From assembly GCF_022539505.1 (NCBI RefSeq), contig NC_061508.1, positions 36,760,256-36,824,255 of the forward strand: a stretch of DNA of 64,000 nt. The letters are read 5' to 3'. The notes below the pieces were generated by a model. That model made no database searches, had not been told where the DNA came from, and was given only the letters and a program-made list of their open reading frames with translations. Made by a program: the position numbers and the translations under genes. Source of the stretch: Lolium rigidum (lineage: Eukaryota > Streptophyta > Magnoliopsida > Poales > Poaceae). Positions 11,091 to 20,990 of the stretch are shown one piece after another (position 1 is the stretch's first letter; each line of letters begins with the position of its first letter).

Positions 11091-11675
11091 TCAGTCTACT
11101 ATGTGCAGCAGTGATGCAGCACCGGCGGCGGCCGGATGCGGCTCGTCCTCCACGGGCACACCTCGAGCCGCCGAGCGTGGCGTCCAGGAGGATGGCGGCG
11201 GCGCCAACGCACCGTCTGCGGCAAGCGCGCATCGAAAGATGTCCGGGTCGATGATCTTGGCCTCGGTGCTGGGTGACAGCAGCCCGGCCATCTCGTGCCG
11301 ACGTCCGTGGACGCGCGGATGGCCGTGCTCTCCGTCAGCCCGTACCCGATCTCCACCTGCGGTAGCTGCCTCGGGTGCACTACCATGGCGACCAAGATCG
11401 GCGGAGGCAGCGGCAAGTAGGTGACATCGTAGGCGCTAATGTAGCGCAGCATCTCGGGCAACTCGATCTTTGGAGACGGCTTCAGGTGCGCGACCATGAC
11501 GACCGGCCTCCGACGACGGCTGCGGCAACATCATAGGGCGCCGACAGCCACCGGGGGAGGTGAAGTTATCCTGTCTTCTTAACTTCACCAACAGCCTATC
11601 GTCGTGCTGCGGCGGCCGGGCCGGCGCCCGCCGGGAGGATGGACGTGCAGGTCCGCTCTGGACCATGCGGAGCAC
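11091..11675 (-). pseudogene. 4-coumarate:CoA ligase-like gene fragment
   Basis: Minus-strand frames match the adenylate-forming 4CL family. They read VTYLPLPPPILVAMVVHP (about 11435-11380), then GYGLTESTAI followed by AS(T) (about 11345-11310), then after a frame change GLLSPSTEAKIIDPD (about 11285-11240). In the family, YGLTE is part of the nucleotide-binding core and TAGLLSP..KIVDPD follows it. Here the sequence normally lying between the PPPILVAM region and GYGLTE (the SGGAP segment) is missing, so this is an internally deleted piece of an enzyme whose normal role is CoA activation of hydroxycinnamates. It lies inside a TIR element and looks captured. Confidence 0.7.
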
Positions 11676-12080
11676 ATGCCACGCGGGAGCAGGTTGAGCG
11701 GTACGTCGGCGCCATGGACCACATCACCATGAGATGCTCGAGGCCGGGTGCCGGGAGAGCCCCAGACTGTTACAGATTTGCTGAATCACAACAGGAATCC
11801 ATGGCGTAATCCCACTTAAACGCATAGGAGCGGGCGAAAATGCCAATCTAGCCAACACATAGTATTCATGCAGCTGGTTTTTTCATGATTGTATACTAGA
11901 TACTTACATCAGAGCTACAAAATTTAGATACATTTGCTGCTAACTGCTCAAGTCTCTTACATTTCTGATGACTACACTACATACATTATACATTAGAGCT
12001 GCAATCGCATAGGCAGCCTGCAGCCAGCGTAGTAATGAACCAGGAACTATGACACAACAGGGCACAAAGATGACATTGGC

Positions 12081-12300
12081 CGGCGACGAGAAGTTCAGGT
12101 GCGCGTGCGTGCGTCCACCAGCAGTGAGCAACCTCGTCGCTGACGTGAAGTCCAGGTGCGCGTGCGTGTGGCCGACGACGGCCAGCAGCTCGGCAGCTGA
12201 CGTGAAGTCCATCCGCGTGCGTGTAGTCGTCGACGGCAAGCATCTCGGCCGGCGACGTGAAGGCCAGGTACGTGTACGTGCGGCCGTCGACGTCGAGCAG
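12081..12300 (-). repeat. Coding minisatellite, about 57 bp x 4
   Basis: Four degenerate head-to-tail units of about 55-58 bp, each containing a GACGTGAAGTCCAGGTGCGCGTGCGTG-type core (plus strand). On the minus strand most units stay in one frame and give a repeated peptide with THAHLDFTSA and THAHLNFSSP cores. It lies between the 4CL-like fragment and the right half of the TIR element. Confidence 0.6.
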
Positions 12301-13205
12301 GCATGTATTGCTCCTGCGGCGAGGTAGAAAGAAAATGGGGCGAATTAAAGAGAAGGCAACCGAAAACAAGACCGAATCACAAAACTGAGGGAACCCAAAT
12401 AAGATTGAATGCAAGCAACGGAAGAGAACTCGCGCGGTGAAAAGCCAGGCGCTAGTCCATGCCGCAGCTCAAATCTGCCCGGCCGCCGTCTTCGTAGCTC
12501 CACCCTTCTTCCCCGACCCCTTCGTCGATGCGAAGGCCTACAGCGCCTGTCGCTGCCTCGCTGGTGCCTTCGTGGGCGGAGGCGCTGGAGTCACCGCCTT
12601 GCGAAGCGCCGGGACGAGGTACGAGCGAACCGGTGTACTCTGTTACAGGGGAGAAGAAACATGCCGATTCGGCCCCTTCCAAACACTGCGAAAATGTCTG
12701 CTTGGGAGTTCAGCCGGCGACCATTGCCTGCACGCAGCGACTCTTCGCCGTAAGTACAGAATCAAACTCAAGTGAAGGGAGAAGAGAAGAAATCTGATTC
12801 CGGCGACGGCGTGTTGTACCTGCGCGCCGCGGGGCACGGTGGAGAGGGCTCTAGGACAGGGCTCCTCCGGCAGCGCCGTGTAGCTTCCTGGTGGTACCAC
12901 GGCGACGTGTGCACGACGGAGCAGCACGAGGAAGATGGCCGGGGGAATATCACCGATCTTTGCCGCGCGGCCACAGCACGAGGATACAGGAAAGGGAGGT
13001 GAGGGATGGAGGACAGGGCCCCTGCTTAATTTCTGGATACAGCGAGGGGCAGCCTCTCACCATGTCCCCGACATGAACAGTCAGGGGACCGTGTCAGCGC
13101 AGTGAAAGGAACGAGGATGTGACAGAAAAATTAGAGATGAGAAGGAAAATGTTCAATCCGGCAAGACTTTGCACGAATCTCCAGGTTGAAACGAATGGCA
13201 AAGAG
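12301..13205 (-). other. GC-rich right half of the TIR element, no assignable gene
   Basis: Minus-strand frames such as 12927-12643 and 12682-12452 are open but match nothing I recognise. The sequence runs from the right terminus into the minisatellite and could be a 5' leader or first exon of the element's transcript. Confidence 0.35.
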
Positions 13206-13471
13206 TACACCCACACCCATGCTTGGGTGTACAAAATCCGCACTCAACCGGAAACATGTAAACATTATGCAAACTGAGGCAACTCCATATGAAATGGGAC
13301 ATGTATATTTTCTAAAAACTTGGATTATACATCATGTTCTAGTAGCGTACGGGGAAATTTAATGCATTAGTTGGTTAAAATGAATGCAAGAAACAATATT
13401 AAATTGTCCAGCAAAAGAAGCAATATCATGAACTTTAACCACTTCTCATTTTCCTACGTATATACATCTTC

Positions 13472-13597
13472 TACTTTTTCCATTCTAAATAAGTGTCATA
13501 ACATATATGGATATGGATGGATATACAGCTAAAATATGTCTAAATACATCCATACTAGTTAGAACCGTGACACTTACTTTAAAACCGAGGTAGTAGA
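13472..13597. mobile_element. Diverged Stowaway-like MITE
   Basis: The left arm ATTCTAAATAAGTGTCATAAC is mirrored by the right arm GTGACACTTACTTTAAAACC, with CTACTTTTTCC and the reverse complement CTACCTCGG as degraded termini. This is the layout of the common TA-target Stowaway elements of cereals. The termini have decayed, so the exact ends are uncertain. Confidence 0.5.
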
Positions 13598-13628
13598 TAC
13601 TAAAACCTAGCAGGTAGCAATAGTATTA

Positions 13629-13724
13629 GGGATTTCTATTTTCGTGCCCCTGGTTCGTTAGTTGTACTCAGTTATCCCCAGTCCCTTAGTTTTTCCTCAG
13701 TTTTCCCCTCCTCTAGTTTGAAAC
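13629..13724 (+). repeat. Left terminal inverted repeat of the Mutator-like element
   Basis: 96 bp ending ..CTCTAGTTTGAAAC, nearly identical to the reverse complement of 20991-21087. Differences include TTATCCCCAGTCCC versus TTTTCCCCAACCCC. A second inverted match (GTCAGAGGCCTT) lies just inside both ends. Confidence 0.92.
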
Positions 13725-13918
13725 ATGCACAAGTGCTGGAACGGCCGGTAGCCGTCAGGTCAGAGGCCTTGACCGTTAGTCTGACCGGGTGGGGCCGCAC
13801 GGGGGCAGCTCCTCCCCGACCGTCTCGTGCGGACGGGTAGGGTCGGGAGACACGTCGGAGCAGCCATCCATCTATCGGCGACGTGTGGGCTGTTTTATTT
13901 CATGATTTTATACGCGGT

Positions 13919-14410
13919 GCTGCCAATGACAAATGGGGCCGCTCTATAGGGCTGACGCAGCCAATGACCAAGTGGGGTCGTATATTTTTCGGGAAAAGAC
14001 ATATATTGCCGCTCCGTGGGGCGCGCAGCCAATGACCGGTGGGGTCGTCTATTTATTTAGAGAAACTCATATATTGCCGCTCCGTGGGGCCTCCGCAGCC
14101 AATGACCAGTGGGGTCGTCTATTTTTCAGGAAAAGACATATATTGCCGCTCCGTGGGGCTGCCGCAGCCAATGACCGGTGGGGTCGTCTATTTATTTAGA
14201 GAAACTCATATATTGCCGCTTTGTGGGGCCTCCGCGGCCAATGACCGAGTGGGGTCGTCTATTTTTCGAGAAAAGACACATATTGCCGCTCTGTGGGGCT
14301 GCCGCAGCCAATGACCAGTGGGGTCGTCTATTTATTTAGAGAGAAAAATCATATATTGCCGCTTTGTGGGGCCTGCGCAGCCAATGACCAGTGGGGTCGT
14401 CTATTTTTCA
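13919..14410 (+). repeat. Subterminal tandem array of alternating 70-bp units
   Basis: Seven units of about 70 bp share a core GCAGCCAATGACCAGTGGGG and a junction TATATTGCCGCTC. Two types alternate strictly: one has TTTTTCAGGAAAAGACATAT and the other has TTTATTTAGAGAAACTCATAT. The true period is therefore an approximately 140-bp dimer. It lies about 200 bp inside the left TIR and has no coherent reading frame. Confidence 0.9.
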
Positions 14411-14810
14411 GGAAAACTCACATATTGTCGCTCTGATATATGTCTTTAGAGAATATCATAGAGAGAAGCAACAAGTTCGCTAATTAATTATTCTTAAGCT
14501 AGACCAGAGAACCGCTGGCAGCTCGTTCCCCACCGTCGGACGGAGCAGCCATCGCCGGCGCCTCGTCGCGCCGCCGGCTCTGTCCCCGGCGGCGTCGGAC
14601 GAACTGCGGCGCTGCACGTCAACCACGGCTCCAACACTTCTTTCGTCCGCACGCATTGTACCCACCGCAGGAAAGTCCGCCGCAAGCAGATCCGCCGCCC
14701 ACGACGACCGGGATTTGTTCCGCGCACCAATTGGTATAGCTTGGTAAGACCCCCCTAATCGATTCGGTTCCCGTAATTTATTGGAGTTTGCAGGTACGAA
14801 ATAGTCCTCA

Positions 14811-15328
14811 ATGTCTGGTCGTAGCGGGTACACCGGCGAGGGTGGCGATTCGATCATGTCGTGGCCACGTTCTACTTCTCCTACCTCGTCGGAAGTGCAG
14901 GTATCTAGCTTCAGATCTCTGTACTACCATTGAATTTGAAGTTCCGCCATGGCCGGTTGGAGTGATTTCAGTTGTTCTTTTTTCCATTATTGTTACAGTT
15001 AGCCAGGCAAGCCGATGATCCATGGTACATTGCATACCAAGATGAATCAACCCAGTGGTGTAGCCAGAGGATGGATTTGGAGGAGAAGGTGGCCAATTTA
15101 GGTGATGAATTGGCCCGTAAAAACCTGATGATATTCGAGCCGAAGCGTATTGTGGAGGAAGAAAAGAAGAATTCGGAGCTTATTCGCAAGGAGAAGTTGA
15201 GAGTTGAGACAGATCTTGCCGTATTTGATCAAGTGGTAGAAAATCTAGAACATGAACTTAAAGTGATGGGAGAGGAGAAAAGTAGATTCATCTCGTGCAG
15301 TTTTATTAGGTGTCATCCCTCGTCCTAG
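14811..15328 (+). CDS. Small spliced coiled-coil protein gene inside the Mutator-like element
   Basis: Two exons, 14811-14900 and 14999-15328, join across a GT..AG intron (AAGTGCAG|GTATCT .. TTGTTACAG|TTAGCC) and give an uninterrupted 139-residue protein. The N terminus (about residues 1-30) is Ser/Gly-rich. After DDPWYIAYQDEST comes a highly charged helix (RMDLEEKVANLGDELARKN, then VEEEKKNSELIRKEKLRVE) typical of a coiled coil, ending at TAG 15326-15328. A second GT..AG intron may lie in the leader, with its acceptor before 14793. I do not recognise a function. It is intact while the transposase is not, so it may be a captured host gene or an accessory gene of the element. Confidence 0.55.
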
Positions 15329-15706
15329 CAGCTTATGTGGTTCGGTAGACGATTTAGTATAGAATTGTTATTCAAGTAGATGGCTCTAACCACCGTATTT
15401 TGTTGTGGCTCTAAGCACTCGTATTTTGGTGTACAATTTCCTACTTGTGCTAAGTAATGCGCACGATAATTTTAGCATGCATGAACATTTTATAAAAGTG
15501 AAGGGATCCCAAAAGTGAAAGCATGTACCAACCTCCGGATCAAATACATATCAATATCTTCCCAATCAAGTTGGGATAGAATTCAAATCATACATACGGA
15601 TGTACATGGACACATCAAGAACGTGGAGAAGCTTTTTTGAGACGGAGGTAGTAGTTCGAACAATTTTATCCCAATTGGAAATTGAAAAATACAAATTTAT
15701 CATAAT

Positions 15707-16097
15707 TTATCCCAATTTGCGGCGTCGAACACGGCCGCGCAGCGATGGGCAAGAAAGGCCAGGACGACGGGCGGCTGAGGGGTGGTCATCCGCGCCATCC
15801 GCCGTTGAAGCGATGTTATCGGCGATGGCTTCAATGTTCGTGGCATCGATGACCATTGTCGGAACCGCCGCTATCTTGGTGTACTTCATCAGCGACGGAT
15901 CTGCGGAGGGCTGGATCGATGGCTTCAATCGTCTTGGCATCGATTCGCACTCTCGGCACCGGAAGTGAGACATCAACAGGCTCCGACATTGAAGGCTGGG
16001 TCTGCGCCGTCGAAGCGATGTTGTAGGCGATGGCTTCAATGTTCGTGGCATCGATGACCACTGTCGGCACGGCCGCCGTCTTGGTGTTCTTCATCAT
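15707..16097 (-). pseudogene. Small Mutator-borne gene with an internal duplication
   Basis: From an ATG at 16097 the minus strand reads VPTVVIDATNIEAIAYNIAS. After one frame change it reads VPTMVIDATNIEAIADNIAS, so the same segment occurs twice about 180 bp apart. The first frame ends after 88 residues and the second continues to 15707. No domain is recognised. It lies tail-to-tail with the coiled-coil gene. Confidence 0.4.
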
Positions 16098-16189
16098 TCA
16101 ACAGATCTGAGAATAGAATCGAAAGTGAGACAGAGAGAGACATTTCAACTATTTCTGACGGTTAGATCCTCACCGGCACTCTTAGATCC

Positions 16190-16290
16190 ACGGCGCACGC
16201 ACGGTTAGATCCGCGCCGCCGCACGCCGCCGCACGCACGGTTAGATCCGCGCCGCCGCACGCCGCCGCACGCACGGTTAGATCCGCGCCG
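16190..16290 (-). repeat. 36-bp GC-rich tandem repeat, about 3 copies
   Basis: The unit TTAGATCCGCGCCGCCGCAC plus 16 more bases is repeated with almost no divergence. In the minus-strand frame it gives a 12-residue repeat (GSNRACGGVRRR). It lies inside the Mutator-like element. Confidence 0.8.
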
Positions 16291-16544
16291 CCGCGACCGC
16301 CGGAGTAAGAGAGGAAATACGAGAGAGGAAGATGCGACTGGAATATGCGACTGCCAGGGTTGGTAGGTATGTGCTCTGCTCTTGTCTCCGTATGCGTCCA
16401 TCGTGGTAGAGAGAGAGATACGAGGCCGTCCGATCATAAATGATCGAACGGTGCAAGCGTTCGTTGAGCTTTCAACCAACCAAGATCCGTGTGACATACA
16501 TCTCGACCAATCAGAGATCAGCCAGTGAGTACAAGTTAGGAAGA

Positions 16545-16690
16545 GTAGAACTAAGAGGGGGAAAAGTGAGGAAATGTTTATCGGAAGCGCAAAACTGAGT
16601 AAGACTGAGTAAAACAAGTGGGTCCGGAGGGGGAAAACTGAGTAACACTAAGTAAAACAGGGGCACCCAAATAATAAAGGGACTAAGGGA
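16545..16690 (-). repeat. Internal right-TIR-like sequence
   Basis: GGGGAAAACTGAGTAACACTAAGTAAAACAGGGGCAC near 16630-16667 resembles the right TIR (GGGGAAAACTGAG..CAGGGGCACG near 21030-21073) in the same orientation. It may be a remnant of another family member's terminus or an older right boundary. The terminal GAAATCCC is not present here. Confidence 0.55.
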
Positions 16691-17037
16691 AACTGAAGCT
16701 TTTGGCATAAAAATTGTAAAATTGTGTTATTTGAACAATATATTACATTTTGGCCGACTAGATATTGTTTGCAACTCAAAGATACACAAGTGTGACGAAT
16801 TTGGACTCATTTGGACAAAGTTTGTAAGCATAGTGGATATTTGGGAGGTGTATTGAGCAGAAAGCCCTGCATCTTCATATCTAGTAGCTCATGGACTAGG
16901 AAGTGGTTTTGAACCTTTTGGCATAAAAACTTCATATCTCTATATTTCCTTTTCCATTATTATTTCTCTAGGTTGTAGGTAACATAACAAGGCTCCATGG
17001 GAAGGTTCCACCATGTTTTGAATTATTTTGAATTGAA
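16691..17037. other. AT-rich spacer in the Mutator-like element
   Basis: Non-coding. CTTTTGGCATAAAAA occurs twice (near 16699 and 16916), about 218 bases apart, suggesting an internal direct duplication or a fragment of another element. No gene. Confidence 0.4.
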
Positions 17038-17073
17038 CCCTAAAACCCTAAAACCCTAAAACCCTAAACCCTA
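17038..17073 (+). repeat. Interstitial telomere-like repeat
   Basis: CCCTAAAA repeated three times, then CCCTAAACCCTAG. The units are mostly 8 bases rather than the 7-base plant telomere unit CCCTAAA. It sits inside the Mutator-like element, 3' of the transposase. Confidence 0.8.
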
Positions 17074-17099
17074 GAGAAAATGATAAATGTGGCTTAAAT

Positions 17100-17306
17100 G
17101 TGGCATACAAATTGTTCATACAAATTCAAATTGTTGAACACAAAGGCATCCCCAATACAAAGGGAACCCCAATACAAATTGTTCATACAAATTCAAATTG
17201 TTCATACAAATTCAAATTGTTCAACACAAAGGCATCCTCAATACAAAGGGAACCCCAATACAAAGGGAACCCCAATACAAATTGTTCATACAAATTCAAA
17301 TTAGTT
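17100..17306 (+). repeat. Nested tandem repeats of ACAAATTGTTCATACAAATTC and AAAGGGAACCCCAATAC
   Basis: Two short modules are shuffled and repeated: a 21-bp one (TTCATACAAATTCAAATTG) and a 17-bp one (AATACAAAGGGAACCCC). Together they form a larger repeat of roughly 115 bp present almost twice. It lies directly downstream of the transposase stop on the minus strand. Confidence 0.8.
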
Positions 17307-17308
17307 GT

Positions 17309-20260
17309 TCAGAATAAAATCTTTCTCTTGCTCCTGGTGTGACTCGTCGGGGCCACCACCTTACTCCGGGTAACCCTACCAGGGATATTACCGGTGTCTA
17401 CCTTCCTTTTGCCCTCTTTCTTGTTCTTCTTCTTCCGCAAAGCTTGTGCTTTTTCTTCCGCCATGTACTCTTCGAAGTTAGCTTCTATCATGGCCTTACT
17501 ACTTTCGAGGCATTCTCGACTATACTCGTTCCCTCTTCTCTAGACTCATCGGTTGAAGGCATTCTACATCCATCCGTTCCCTCTCGCTCTCGATCCATCG
17601 GTTCAAGCAGCTCTACATCCATCTCGTTCCCTCCGCTCTCGATCCATCGGTTCAATCTCCTCATGTTCAATTGTCGCTTCAATCTCTTTTGCATTTGTCT
17701 GCTTCAATCTCCTCATGTTGAACTGCCGCTTCAATCTCCTCTCGCATTTGTCGCTTCAATCACCTCATGTTGAACTGCCGCTTCATTCTCCTCTCGCATT
17801 TTCTCGCTCCCGCCCGATCTTCCATTCCAAAAGCTGGGTCAACTCCATTTTTACAAAGCCTAGCAATGTGTCCAGGGATTCCACAACGTTTGCACTTACG
17901 TTTTCGAATCGGTGCACCACCCTCTCGCACTAGCTCGATCCTATTCTTCCTCGGCCTACCCGCCGGTCTAGTCAATACTCGGAGAGTACAGTTTGAAGCC
18001 TGGATCGACTTTCATCCATTGGTCTTTTCCCAACAAGGTAGGAACATTCATAGCATATGCAGCCCTAAATTTGGCAACGAGAGAAATACTCTGACACATA
18101 CTGATCAACTTCACCATCTTCACCCCCTATAACACTCACGAAAAACAATGCGTGTATGCAGGGTATCCCACGGATCTGCCATCCCCTACAATGGCATGTC
18201 CTATCAACCAAACTCACTAGATACCTCCACTGCCTGTTTTGTGTGTCAGTGTAGGTTACCTCAGCCTACATTCCTTTTCTGACGCATTGCATCCTCAATT
18301 GTTTTGCCCTGTCATGCAAAGACTTAATCAAAGATGGGAGCATGAGATGGCCAACATAATTTGTGGATGCAATTCTTTGACGCGGATCGATCTTTATCAT
18401 GATCATCTCGCCTAATCTTATCAAATATTTGCCACAGCATAAGCCCTTTCAATGACTTGACCTTTGAATTGAAACTCTCCGCAAGGTTACTTGTTACATA
18501 GTCTACCTTGCAAATTTCATTGAATTGGCTTCTTGACCACACCCTACCATGATATTCATCCAAGTACTCCTTCATCCCAGGTTTTTGTTTATACAATACA
18601 TCCAAATGAAACAGATGCTTCCTAGAGCTGCATGTGTATGAAGCTGGCCATAGGTTGTCAGTAAAAACTTTACCCTTGAATTTCTTTGTAAAATTACAGT
18701 ACCAAGTGTCGCATACATTCCCTATGCTCCACTCTAGGGAATATCTGCTTCTACCGTAGATCTCCAAACCTTTGCAAGCGTCCGTGTGGATAACAAGTCC
18801 TGGTGGATGACCTATAAGGTCGCGCAAATTCTGCAGAAACCAAGTCCAACTTTCCCGTGACTCAACCTCCAAAACCCCATAAGCAACAGGGAACATCCAA
18901 TTATGTCCATCAAGCTGCGAGTAGCAGCAACTAGTCTGTCCTTTAAACCTGCCATGAAGAGCTGATGCATCCACGGCCAAATAAGGCATGCAACCGTCCA
19001 AAAAGCCTTTCCAGCAAGCTTTGAAACAAACAAAAGCCCTTTTGAAACATTCCTTGTGCATTACCTTCCCGCTTTTCAATTTGTAGGGAACCGTATGCTT
19101 GTCTATCGCTACAACACTCGCTCGGACTAGCCATCTCCACTTCAGCTTTGAAAGTGTAAAGCAACTGAAAGCTTTCATTCCATGGACCATTGATCTTGTC
19201 AAGAGCCATTTCCTTTGCATAGAACATCCTCATGTAAGGTACTTTCATTTTATACTTCTCAACCACCTTTTTTACGAGTGCTGTTGGACCAAGTGAAGGA
19301 TCTTCTCTCAGCCAATCTAGGATTATATCTGCCAACCACCTAGTCTTCGCTAGCTTTGTTTTCAGCTCTGGCTCTCCCCCTAGAGGTGGACACCTATGGA
19401 TCTCCTTATTCTTCTTTATCTGAAACATAATGATAAGGGATGTCAGTAATAGATAACAAATTTTACACCGTGATCTAAATACACAACTGGTTGGCGTAGT
19501 ACCTGAACCAAGCTGCTTTTGCGCATTGTGGATGCATGCAGACTAAACCTACACCTTATGTATGGGCATTTAATTGTGAACCTACCTGGCTCATTTTTAA
19601 CAACCTCAAAATTATTCTTTGTGAGAATGTGATATGTAGTAATTGCATTACGGCAGTCCATCCTCGTTTGAAACACGGTGCCTTCTACAAGCTGGGGATC
19701 CTCCCTGTTCCACTCAATTGTTGGCAAGTCTTCACCTTCGTAATCGGCTAAAACGAGGCTGTCATCATTCTCATTCTTCTCTTCATCATCAGTGTCATCA
19801 AATCTGGCACCAAAAGCAATATCTTCCATGTATTGATCCTCCATTGCCTGCTTACTGCATCGATCTACCAATTCAGCAAAACATCAACTCATCCTCATCA
19901 TCTTGAGGAGACTGATCCTCAATGTCTGCATCGTTCTCCACATCGACCGTACGAACGATCTGGCTACCACTAGCACTGGGGACAGATGGTGCTGCTGTGG
20001 ACCTACAAGGAGCGCCGCGGCGCACACTGTTAGAAGAGGCAGCAGCAGTAGAGAGACATGATGCCCGACCACCTGATGATGCCCCAGCACGAGAGAGAGA
20101 TGATGCCCGGCCCCTGTCCACATGGATACGAATTTTACCGAACCGGCAAAAAGCATTCAAAGCAAAAAAGAATTCCCAGATCGTCGTCGGAAATTAGTGG
20201 AACAAATCTTCCCTCCTTGTTGTGCAAATATTCGAAATGAACTGCGCCGTCAGAGCTCCA
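17309..20260 (-). pseudogene. Mutator-family (MuDR/MULE) transposase, decayed
   Basis: Minus-strand domains are in family order. A PB1-like N terminus reads VHFEYLHNKEGRFVPLISDD (about 20240-20180). A Ser-rich linker follows. The MuDR DNA-binding region has YEGEDLPTIEWNREDPQLVE and CRNAITTYHI..KNEPGRFTIKCPYIRCRFSLHAS (about 19740-19510). The MULE catalytic domain has CMPYLAVDASALHGRFKGQ (about 18990-18935) and VIHTDACKGLE (about 18800-18765). A SWIM finger has CHC..GIPCIHALF (about 18200-18148), and a CCHC knuckle has CKRCGIPGHIARLC (about 17905-17860). The C terminus is basic and ends near 17309. The frame changes near 19130, 18320, 18110 and 17975, and the exon 19428-18324 is separate from 19871-19443. 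It would normally cut and paste the element; this copy looks inactive. Confidence 0.88.
17520..17820 (-). repeat. Repetitive C-terminal linker of the transposase
   Basis: CGCTTCAATCTCCTCATGTTGAACTGC-type units (about 17686-17790) and CTCTCGATCCATCGGTTCA units (about 17589 and 17636) are repeated two to three times. They lie between the zinc knuckle and the basic tail on the minus strand, so this copy has expanded repeats in a region that is normally a flexible linker. Confidence 0.55.
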
Positions 20261-20629
20261 GCTGTACTGAGCGCAGATGTTAGCTTTCAAAAAATCCTCA
20301 ACGAGATGGTGGTTGCAACCACCGCAGGGAAGAAAAACCCATTCTTATAGCGTTTAGAATCACGCGTAAAGCTAGAATCCAGCCTAACCACCAGCTGAAA
20401 AGCCAGCGCTGGATCAATCCTATTCGAAAAGCAACGCAGTTAGTTGAGCAACAACGATTAGCGCTCAAAAACTGCCTACTGTTAATTCACATAGGCGAGA
20501 CGATGCTTACCCAGATGGAATCCATGCGTTAGACCCCTCCGATTCCCAATCTTCTCCGCGGCTGACGCGAACATTTGGCACACCAGATGGACATACAAAC
20601 TCCGCGAAAGGGGTAGATCTAGATCTGGT

Positions 20630-20823
20630 GGTGGGGGCGGGGGCGGCTCGGCGGCGGACGACGCCATAAGGTAGGAGGGCAGGACGGCGTGGCGGTGGAG
20701 GGGCGGTGTGTGAGCTCCTCCCGGGGGTGGTGGTGGGGGCGGGGGCGGCTCGGCGGCGGACGACGCCATAAGGTAGGAGGGCAGGACGGCGTGGCGGCGG
20801 AGGGGCGGTGTGTGAGCTCCTCC
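20630..20823 (+). repeat. 102-bp GC-rich tandem duplication
   Basis: The block starting GGTGGGGGCGGGGGCGGCTC at 20630 repeats from 20732 with about one difference (GGCGGTGGAGG versus GGCGGCGGAGG). Each copy ends in GTGTGTGAGCTCCTCC. A further GTGAGCTCCTCC lies near 20850. It sits close to the right TIR in the presumed 5' leader or promoter of the transposase. Confidence 0.85.
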
Positions 20824-20990
20824 AGTATCGGGCGGAGTGGAAAGCTTTGGGTGAGCTCCTCCGAGTCAACGATCCAACACAGTTCGAAAGAAACGGTCAA
20901 TTCAACACCAACGCGGCTCCCTAGCCGTCACCGGTAACGGTGAAGGCCTCTGACCAGACGGCAACCCTCCCGTCTGAGCGTCTGCGACGG

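Larger units (their letters stand above)
10773..13232 (-). mobile_element. TIR element carrying a captured 4CL-like fragment
   Basis: A 2,460-bp element. The left terminus GTACACCCAAGCATGGGTG is mirrored near-perfectly at the right end (reverse complement of 13206-13232), about 25 bp in all. Looser inverted similarity follows (GGAGATTCG on both sides). The target duplication is not clean: CGGAAATACAT to the left resembles CGGAAACAT about 18 bases beyond the right terminus. The superfamily is therefore open (Mutator-type or other). The interior is GC-rich, antisense in orientation, and holds the 4CL-like fragment and a coding minisatellite. Confidence 0.65.

Noticed and set aside
10773..13232. 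CACTA-type assignment of the 4CL-carrying element
   Set aside because: The termini start GTACACCC rather than CACTA/G and no 3-bp TSD was found.
13919..14410. CRISPR-like array
   Set aside because: Units are contiguous without unique spacers and alternate in two types; the genome is plant-like.
17038..17073. Captured telomere or chromosome-end fusion
   Set aside because: Units are mostly 8 bases, there are only about four, and they lie inside a Mutator-like element with an intact TSD.
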